Source: Acidobacteriaceae bacterium dw_441
GTDB taxonomy: Bacteria; Acidobacteriota; Terriglobia; Terriglobales; Acidobacteriaceae
Direction of reading: 5' to 3'
Assembly: GCA_018449715.1 (NCBI GenBank)
Contig: JAAVVA010000003.1
Span: 186,001-250,000 of the forward strand
Length of the DNA: 64,000 bases
In this document: piece after piece, positions 58,768-64,000 of the stretch
Layout: every line of letters starts with the position of its first letter
Position numbering within the stretch: position 1 is the first letter of the stretch
The notes under the pieces: model-generated
Databases searched by the model: none
Seen by the model: the letters and a program-made list of their open reading frames with translations, nothing else
Told to the model about the DNA's origin: nothing
Translations under genes and position numbers: made by a program

Positions 58768-60141
58768 ATGAACCAGAACCTCTTCGACCTCCTCGCCCAG
58801 GCGCAGTCCCTTCTCGACGAAGGCTTCAGCAGCCTCCCCTCTACGCCCCCGCCTTCTCTTGATGCGCAGGCGGCGAGCATCCTCGGCGAGGCCGCCACGC
58901 GCCTTCAGGACAACTACCCCTACTCCCATCCTCTCTACGCCGGACAGATGCTCAAGCCGCCCCACCCCATCGCCCGAGCGGCCTATGCGCTGGCCATGTC
59001 GGTGAACCCCAACAACCACGCGCTCGATGGCGGTCGCGCCAGCTCTGCGATGGAGATCGAAGCCGTCGCCGCGCTCGCCAAGATGTTCGGCTGGCCCCAA
59101 CATCTCGGCCACCTCACCAGCGGAGGAACCTTCGCCAACCTCGAAGCCCTCTGGGTTGCAGGCCAGCTCGCTCCCGGCAAGAAGATCGCCGCCTCCGACC
59201 AGGCTCACTACACGCACTCCCGCATCTCCTCGGTGCTCGGCCTGCCCTTCGTCAGCGTCCCATCGGACAACACCGGACGCATAGACCTCGCCGCCCTAGA
59301 ATTTCTCCTCGCCACCGGAGAGATCGGCACAGTCGTGGTCACCCTCGGAACCACAGCCATCGGCTCCGTCGACCCCCTCGACCAGATTGTTGCGCTTCAG
59401 CAGAAGTACTCCTTCCGCATCCATGTGGACGCGGCCTACGGAGGCTACTTCACCCTCGCCTCCAATCTCTTGCCCGAAACCCGCCACGCCTTCGACGCCA
59501 TCCCTCACGCCGACTCCATCGTCGTCGACCCGCACAAGCACGGCCTCCAGCCCTACGGCTGCGGAGCCATCCTCTTCCGCGACCTCACCGTTGGCCGCTT
59601 CTACAAACACGACTCGCCCTATACCTACTTCTCCTCCAACGACCTCCACCTCGGCGAGATCTCCCTCGAATGTTCCCGCGCCGGAGCCTCCGCCGTCGCC
59701 CTCTGGAGCACCCAGCGCCTCCTGCCTTATACCCCCGGAGGCGACTTCTCCCGCGGCCTCGAGTCCGGTCGTTCCGCCGCCATCGAGCTGAACCGCCGCA
59801 TCGCCGCCGACCCGCGCTTCCTCGCCCCCATCGCCCCACCCCAGCTCGACATCGTCTTCTGGGCCGTCCGCTCTCCCGAGGCCACCCCCTCAGCCTCCTC
59901 CGCGCTGGCGCAGAGCATCTTCGACGAGGCTGCCCGCCGCGACCTCCACCTCGCCCTGGCGAACCTGCCCCTCCGCTTCTTTCCGCCGGAAACCTTCCCC
60001 GGCCACTCCTCCGGCACAGTTACCTGCCTTCGTTCGGTCCTGATGAAGCCCGAGCATCTGGCTTGGCTCGACGCCATCTGGCAGCGCCTCGACGAGGCGA
60101 CGGTAACGGCTTTGTCTATTCCCCGAGAACCGTTGTTCTGA
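58768..60141 (+). CDS. PLP-dependent decarboxylase (group II, aspartate aminotransferase fold)
   Basis: A 457-residue protein with a group II decarboxylase core: SGGTFANLEALWVA (phosphate loop), HVDAAYGGYF with the cofactor Asp, and the Schiff-base lysine in VDPHKHGLQPYGCGAILF. Relatives decarboxylate aromatic amino acids, glutamate or tyrosine; the N-terminal ALAMSVNPNNHALDGGRAS fits this group but does not fix the substrate. It follows the small membrane protein by 3 bp. Confidence 0.88.
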   Translation: MNQNLFDLLAQAQSLLDEGFSSLPSTPPPSLDAQAASILGEAATRLQDNYPYSHPLYAGQMLKPPHPIARAAYALAMSVNPNNHALDGGRASSAMEIEAVAALAKMFGWPQHLGHLTSGGTFANLEALWVAGQLAPGKKIAASDQAHYTHSRISSVLGLPFVSVPSDNTGRIDLAALEFLLATGEIGTVVVTLGTTAIGSVDPLDQIVALQQKYSFRIHVDAAYGGYFTLASNLLPETRHAFDAIPHADSIVVDPHKHGLQPYGCGAILFRDLTVGRFYKHDSPYTYFSSNDLHLGEISLECSRAGASAVALWSTQRLLPYTPGGDFSRGLESGRSAAIELNRRIAADPRFLAPIAPPQLDIVFWAVRSPEATPSASSALAQSIFDEAARRDLHLALANLPLRFFPPETFPGHSSGTVTCLRSVLMKPEHLAWLDAIWQRLDEATVTALSIPREPLF

Positions 60142-60378
60142 GTGCAGCAAAGGAATCTGCTTTTCCTTCTCTCAAGGCATCCCCGTATTTTTTCTATCTC
60201 GCTGAAAAGAATCCCGGCTTTTCGAGAAACCCGCCGATAATCCCCTTGTCTTGCACAATCATGTAACGGACGGTTTGATACACTCACGCCAACGACCCTG
60301 CTCCTGCCTTATCGACCAAGGCAAGACAGGCAAACCCCGGTTGAACGCCTCCCGGTTTCTTATGAGGACTATCGCCGA

Positions 60379-62160
60379 ATGAGTACACCCGAAGCTATCT
60401 CGTCCAAGGACTTCGACCTTACCCACCGCGACATCGCGTACTTTTCCATGGAGATCGCCCTCTCCCCGCAGCTTCCGACCTACTCCGGCGGGCTCGGCAT
60501 GTTGGCGGGCGATACTCTGCGTTCCGCCGCCGACACCTCGTCGCCGGTGGTTGCGATCTCGCTGGTCTACCATCGCGGATACTTCCGCCAGCAGCTCTCC
60601 GACGTCGGCCAGCAGACCGAGACCGACGTCCCCTGGGCTCCCGACCGTCTTCCTGCCGGTCCCTCTGTCTCTATCCACATACAGGACCGCCAGATCCAGC
60701 TCCGCTCCTGGCGCTACGACGTCATCGGAACGACCGGCCACATCGTGCCGGTCTTCCTGCTCGACAGCGACGTCGAAGGCAACGACCCCTGGGACCGCAA
60801 GCTGACCGACCAGCTCTATGGCGGCGACAGCTACTACCGCCTCTGCCAGGAGGCCATCCTCGGCCTCAGCGGTATCGCGCTCCTTCAGGCGCTCGGCGTC
60901 AAACCCGAGGTCTATCACATGAACGAGGGCCACGCCTCGCTCCTGACCATCGGCCTGCTGGAGGAGCGCCTTCAGGGCCGCCCTCTCTCCGAGGCCACCG
61001 ACGACGACCGCGCCGCCGTCCGCGAGAAGTGCGTCTTCACCACCCACACGCCTGTTCCCGCCGGTCACGACCAGTTCGGCCTGGACCAGATGAACCAGGT
61101 GCTTGGCTCCGACCGCTCCGTCGCCATCGAGGCTGCCGGAGGTATCCACAACGGCCTCCTGAACATGACCTACCTCGCCCTCGGCCTCTCCCGCTACGTC
61201 AACGGCGTGGCCATGCAGCACGGCAAAGTCTCGCAGTACATGTTCCCGGAGTACAAGGTACACGCCATCACCAACGGCATCCATGCCGCTACCTGGATGG
61301 CCCCCTCCTTTCAGGAGCTCTTCGACGCCGAAATCCCCGAGTGGCGCACCGATAACTTCTACTTCCGCTCCGTCTACGGGATTGATCCGGCTCGCATCTC
61401 CGCCTGTCATGTGAAGAACAAGCACCGCCTCTTCGCCTGGCTGGCCCGTCGCACCGGGCATTACTTCAACCCCTCGGTTCTCACCCTCGGATTTGCCCGC
61501 CGCGTGGCGACCTACAAGCGCGCCGGACTCCTGCTGCACGATCCCGAACGCCTCTGCGCTCTCGCGGAGAAGATCGGCGGCCTCCAGATTCTCTACGCCG
61601 GTAAGGCTCACCCTGCGGACAATGCCGGCAAGGCGCTCATCCGCGACGTCTACGCCGCCGCCGTCAAGCTGAACTCCGAATCTCTCAAGATTTACTACAT
61701 CGAAAACTACGATTGGGAGCTTGGAGCCATGCTGACCCAGGGTGTCGATGTCTGGGTGAACACCCCCCGCCGCCCCTACGAGGCTTCGGGAACCTCCGGC
61801 ATGAAGGCTGCGGTCAATGGAGTTCCTTCGCTCTCCGTCCTCGACGGCTGGTGGATCGAAGGCTGCGCCGAGAACACCACCGGCTGGGCCATCGAAAACG
61901 GTGAAAGCGAGGAGATTGAGGCCAACAGCCTCTATCACAAGCTCGAAAATTCGATTGCGCCGCTCTGGGCGAACCCGAACGCATGGGCTCGCATCCAGCA
62001 GCACTGCATCGGCATCAACGGAGCGTTCTTCAACACCCAGCGTATGCTCGGCCAGTACTTCGAGAACGCCTACTATCCCGCTGGCCCCAGCAAGTTTTCT
62101 CTTCTGCCCAGTGAGGAGGAGAGCCTTTCAGAAAGTGCTCTCTCGCAGGGAAACAAGTAA
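60379..62160 (+). CDS. glgP: Alpha-glucan phosphorylase (GT35, short form)
   Basis: A 593-residue phosphorylase: IAYFSMEIALSPQLPTYSGG, MNEGHASLLTIGLLEER, TTHTPVPAGHDQFGLDQMNQ, GFARRVATYKRAGLLL, and the PLP-region signature RRPYEASGTSGMKAAVNGVP. It is the short form seen in many bacteria and archaea, compared with about 800 residues in classical glycogen phosphorylase. It releases glucose 1-phosphate from storage glucans in the cytosol. A strong bidirectional terminator follows. Confidence 0.94.
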   Translation: MSTPEAISSKDFDLTHRDIAYFSMEIALSPQLPTYSGGLGMLAGDTLRSAADTSSPVVAISLVYHRGYFRQQLSDVGQQTETDVPWAPDRLPAGPSVSIHIQDRQIQLRSWRYDVIGTTGHIVPVFLLDSDVEGNDPWDRKLTDQLYGGDSYYRLCQEAILGLSGIALLQALGVKPEVYHMNEGHASLLTIGLLEERLQGRPLSEATDDDRAAVREKCVFTTHTPVPAGHDQFGLDQMNQVLGSDRSVAIEAAGGIHNGLLNMTYLALGLSRYVNGVAMQHGKVSQYMFPEYKVHAITNGIHAATWMAPSFQELFDAEIPEWRTDNFYFRSVYGIDPARISACHVKNKHRLFAWLARRTGHYFNPSVLTLGFARRVATYKRAGLLLHDPERLCALAEKIGGLQILYAGKAHPADNAGKALIRDVYAAAVKLNSESLKIYYIENYDWELGAMLTQGVDVWVNTPRRPYEASGTSGMKAAVNGVPSLSVLDGWWIEGCAENTTGWAIENGESEEIEANSLYHKLENSIAPLWANPNAWARIQQHCIGINGAFFNTQRMLGQYFENAYYPAGPSKFSLLPSEEESLSESALSQGNK

Positions 62161-62170
62161 CAAGCCAAAC

Positions 62171-62212
62171 AGTAAAGGGGCCGCCGGTCATCGAACCGGC
62201 GGCCCCTTTACT
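62171..62212. terminator. Strong bidirectional intrinsic terminator
   Basis: A perfect 18-bp stem: 62171-62188 (AGTAAAGGGGCCGCCGGT) pairs with 62195-62212, with loop CATCGA. The GC core is flanked by AAA/TTT on both sides, so it can stop transcription of glgP and of the convergent RND gene. Confidence 0.9.
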
Positions 62213-62340
62213 GCGACTATTTCCTCAATCGCTCCCTTCAGAATTTGTCATTCCATAGCGAAGCGGAGAAGTCTGCTTTGTTTTGCAGGATGCCCATAGC
62301 CCTCCCTATTTAAGGTTAAGCGGTCATCCTGCGTGGAGAT

Positions 62341-64000
62341 TTAGTCTCCCGACACAGCATGCGCCTCGCCAACCACGTGCTTCGGGCTGCGCGCAGGAAC
62401 CATCCGCTGGAAGCGTCCCCGCAGCCGGTCGAAGAACAGGTAGACCACCGGGGTCGTGAACAGCGTCAGGCACTGCGAAACGATCAGTCCGCCGACGATG
62501 GTGATACCCAGAGGGCGGCGCAGCTCGCTTCCGGTTCCGGTTCCCAGCGCCAGCGGAAGTCCACCCAGCAGGGCGGCCATCGTGGTCATCATGATCGGGC
62601 GGAAGCGCAGCAGGCAGGCCTGGTAGATCGCCTCCACCGGGGGCTTGCCCTCCAGCCTCTCAGCGGCGAGAGCGAAGTCGATCATCATGATGGCGTTCTT
62701 CTTCACGATTCCGATCAGCAGGATAATGCCGATCATCGCAATCACGCTCAGCTCGACGTTGCACAGCAGCAGCGCGACGATGGCTCCCACACCCGCCGAG
62801 GGCAGGGTCGAAAGAATCGTCAGCGGGTGGATGAAGCTCTCATACAACATTCCCAGCACGATGTAAACCGCGACCAGCGCCATCAGGATCAGCATCGGCT
62901 CGCTCGAAAGCGAGTCCTGGAAGGCCTGCGCAGTTCCCTGGAAGCCTCCGTGGATCGTCGAGGGCATTCCGATGTTGACGCGAGTCTGTTCGATCGCCGC
63001 CGTCGCCTGGCTCAGCGAGACGCCGGGGCTCAGGTTGAAGCTCAGCGTCGCGGCAGGGGACTGCGACTGGTGGTTCACCGTCAGAGGAATCCGCTGCGCC
63101 TCGAAGTGCGTAATCGCCGAGAGCGGAACCATTGCTCCCGTCGAGCTCTTCACATAGATGTTCTTCAGCGAGTCGGGATTGCGCTGATACTCCTGCGCGA
63201 CCTCCATCACGACGTGGTACTGGTTCAGCGGACGATAGGTCGTCGAAACCTGCCGCTGTCCGAAGGCGTCCGAGAGCGTAGCGTCGATCGTCAGCGGAGA
63301 AACGCCCAGCCGCGAAGCCGTATCGCGGTCGATTACGAGCTGAGCCCGAAGTCCCTGGTCCTGCTGATCGGTGGCAACGTCCTTCAACTCCGACAGCTTC
63401 ATCATCGCGGCCATCAGCTTCGGCGACCACTCGTTCAGCTCCTTCAGATTGTCCGCCGTCAGCGAGTACTGGTACTGCGTCGCCGTGCCGCGCCCACCAA
63501 TGCGAAGCTCCTGGTTCGATTGCAGGTAAAGCGTCGCTCCCGGCACGCCCGCGGTCTTGGGCCGCAGCCGGTTGATGATGACATCGGCGGTATCGCCCTT
63601 GGGCAGCCGCTCTTCATCCGGCCTCAGCGAGATAAACATGTTGCCGGAGTTCGATCCGCCGCCGCCCGGTCCGCCGCCACCGACGAACGACATCACGTTC
63701 AGCACGCCGGGGTCCTGCTGCACGATTGCGGCCAGCTGCTGAATCTTCGGCTTCATCAAGTCGAACGAGACGTCCTGCTGTCCGCGGATCATGCCTCCGA
63801 TGCGTCCCGTGTCCTGCTGCGGGAAGAAGCCCTTGGGCACGAGGAGAAACAGGTAAACATTCAGCGCGAAGGTAAGAATCGTAATTGTGAAGACCAGCCC
63901 CTGGTGAGCGAGCACCCACTTCAGGCCGCGCTCATACTCGCCGGTCAGCCAGTCCAGCCCCTGCTCGCCCCAGCGATAGAAACGTCCATGCTTGCGCTTG
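62341..64000 (-). CDS. RND-family efflux permease, MdtB/MdtC-like (5' part beyond window)
   Basis: The minus-strand frame is open to the right edge and ends with TAA at 62343-62341, giving about 553 visible residues of the C-terminal half. Visible features are NVYLFLLVPKGFFPQQDTGR after TM7, the second porter domain with a Gly-rich loop (FVGGGGPGGGGSNSG), and the C-terminal TM bundle with VKKNAIMMIDFALAAERLEG and GLPLALGTGTGSELRRPLGI. This is the HAE1 type of hydrophobic/amphiphilic drug exporters; QQDTG and KKNAIMMID resemble MdtB/MdtC. Adaptor and channel genes would lie further right. Confidence 0.93.
   Translation of the reverse strand, partial: KRKHGRFYRWGEQGLDWLTGEYERGLKWVLAHQGLVFTITILTFALNVYLFLLVPKGFFPQQDTGRIGGMIRGQQDVSFDLMKPKIQQLAAIVQQDPGVLNVMSFVGGGGPGGGGSNSGNMFISLRPDEERLPKGDTADVIINRLRPKTAGVPGATLYLQSNQELRIGGRGTATQYQYSLTADNLKELNEWSPKLMAAMMKLSELKDVATDQQDQGLRAQLVIDRDTASRLGVSPLTIDATLSDAFGQRQVSTTYRPLNQYHVVMEVAQEYQRNPDSLKNIYVKSSTGAMVPLSAITHFEAQRIPLTVNHQSQSPAATLSFNLSPGVSLSQATAAIEQTRVNIGMPSTIHGGFQGTAQAFQDSLSSEPMLILMALVAVYIVLGMLYESFIHPLTILSTLPSAGVGAIVALLLCNVELSVIAMIGIILLIGIVKKNAIMMIDFALAAERLEGKPPVEAIYQACLLRFRPIMMTTMAALLGGLPLALGTGTGSELRRPLGITIVGGLIVSQCLTLFTTPVVYLFFDRLRGRFQRMVPARSPKHVVGEAHAVSGD

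Noticed and set aside
60259..62004. 581-codon open frame on the minus strand
   Set aside because: It is the reverse-strand shadow of the glucan phosphorylase gene, with low-complexity Val/Gly/Asp composition and no recognisable motif.
1..64000. CRISPR arrays, rRNA operons, prophage structural genes, plasmid replication genes
   Set aside because: No regularly spaced repeats, rRNA sequence, capsid, tail or terminase genes, or Rep genes were found. The island carries only an integrase as mobility gene within this window.

Overview
The window looks like part of a chromosome from an Acidobacteriota species of the Granulicella/Terriglobus/Edaphobacter type. That is inference. It rests on a secreted von Willebrand protein of the acidobacterial VWFA-related type, many TetR regulators, RND pumps and GC-rich codon use. 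No 16S or other phylogenetic marker is present.

The window splits in two near a tRNA-Phe(GAA) gene at 52382-52456 (minus strand). Left of it, a tyrosine integrase (51044-52279) starts about 100 bp from the tRNA 3' end. Everything from there to the left edge has the look of an accessory island: an IS110-family insertion sequence, a MITE-like repeat, a LysR pseudogene, and dense small regulator-enzyme cassettes. Right of the tRNA the genes are visibly richer in G/C at third codon positions and look like host backbone: a secreted adenosine deaminase, two tandem GGDEF diguanylate cyclases, an esterase, a PLP decarboxylase, an alpha-glucan phosphorylase and an RND pump.

Layout of the accessory part. 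1-4.9 kb: RND permease (cut by the left edge), its divergent TetR, and a TetR/SDR pair. 5-10.6 kb: inositol-3-phosphate synthase, broken LysR gene, K+/H+ antiporter, AraC regulator coupled to a secreted SnoaL-like protein. 10.6-14.6 kb: NIPSNAP protein, guanylate-kinase-like P-loop protein, monooxygenase-like protein, quinone-oxidoreductase-like MDR with divergent TetR, methyltransferase. 15-18.6 kb: an operon-like run of NmrA protein, epoxide hydrolase, SDR and DinB protein. 18.7-23.8 kb: SDR/TetR pair, MFS exporter, SDR/ArsR pair, HD-domain protein. 23.9-30.6 kb: TetR, S10 peptidase, two enoyl-reductase-like MDRs, an ABM-like protein with divergent TetR, Rrf2 regulator, SnoaL-like protein. 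30.9-37.7 kb: VWA protein, IS110/IS1111 element, MITE-like repeat, two orphan membrane/secreted proteins, NTF2-like protein, response regulator, TetR. 37.8-41.1 kb: membrane protein, Ohr peroxidase, SDR, EthD protein, SDR. 41.1-47.7 kb: a complete tripartite RND system with its TetR. 47.7-50.9 kb: Tat-exported deacetylase, SnoaL-like proteins, HAD phosphatase.

The strongest theme is one repeated design. A one-component repressor is transcribed divergently from a small NAD(P)H-dependent redox enzyme or ferredoxin-like enzyme, and a short inverted repeat usually lies between them. I count five such pairs, plus eight TetR regulators, six SDRs, three MDRs and about nine SnoaL/ABM/EthD/NIPSNAP small-fold proteins in roughly 50 kb, alongside efflux pumps, an epoxide hydrolase and an organic hydroperoxide reductase. 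I infer an integrated set of detoxification and electrophile-response cassettes. Substrates cannot be read from sequence. No CRISPR array, rRNA or replication origin was seen.
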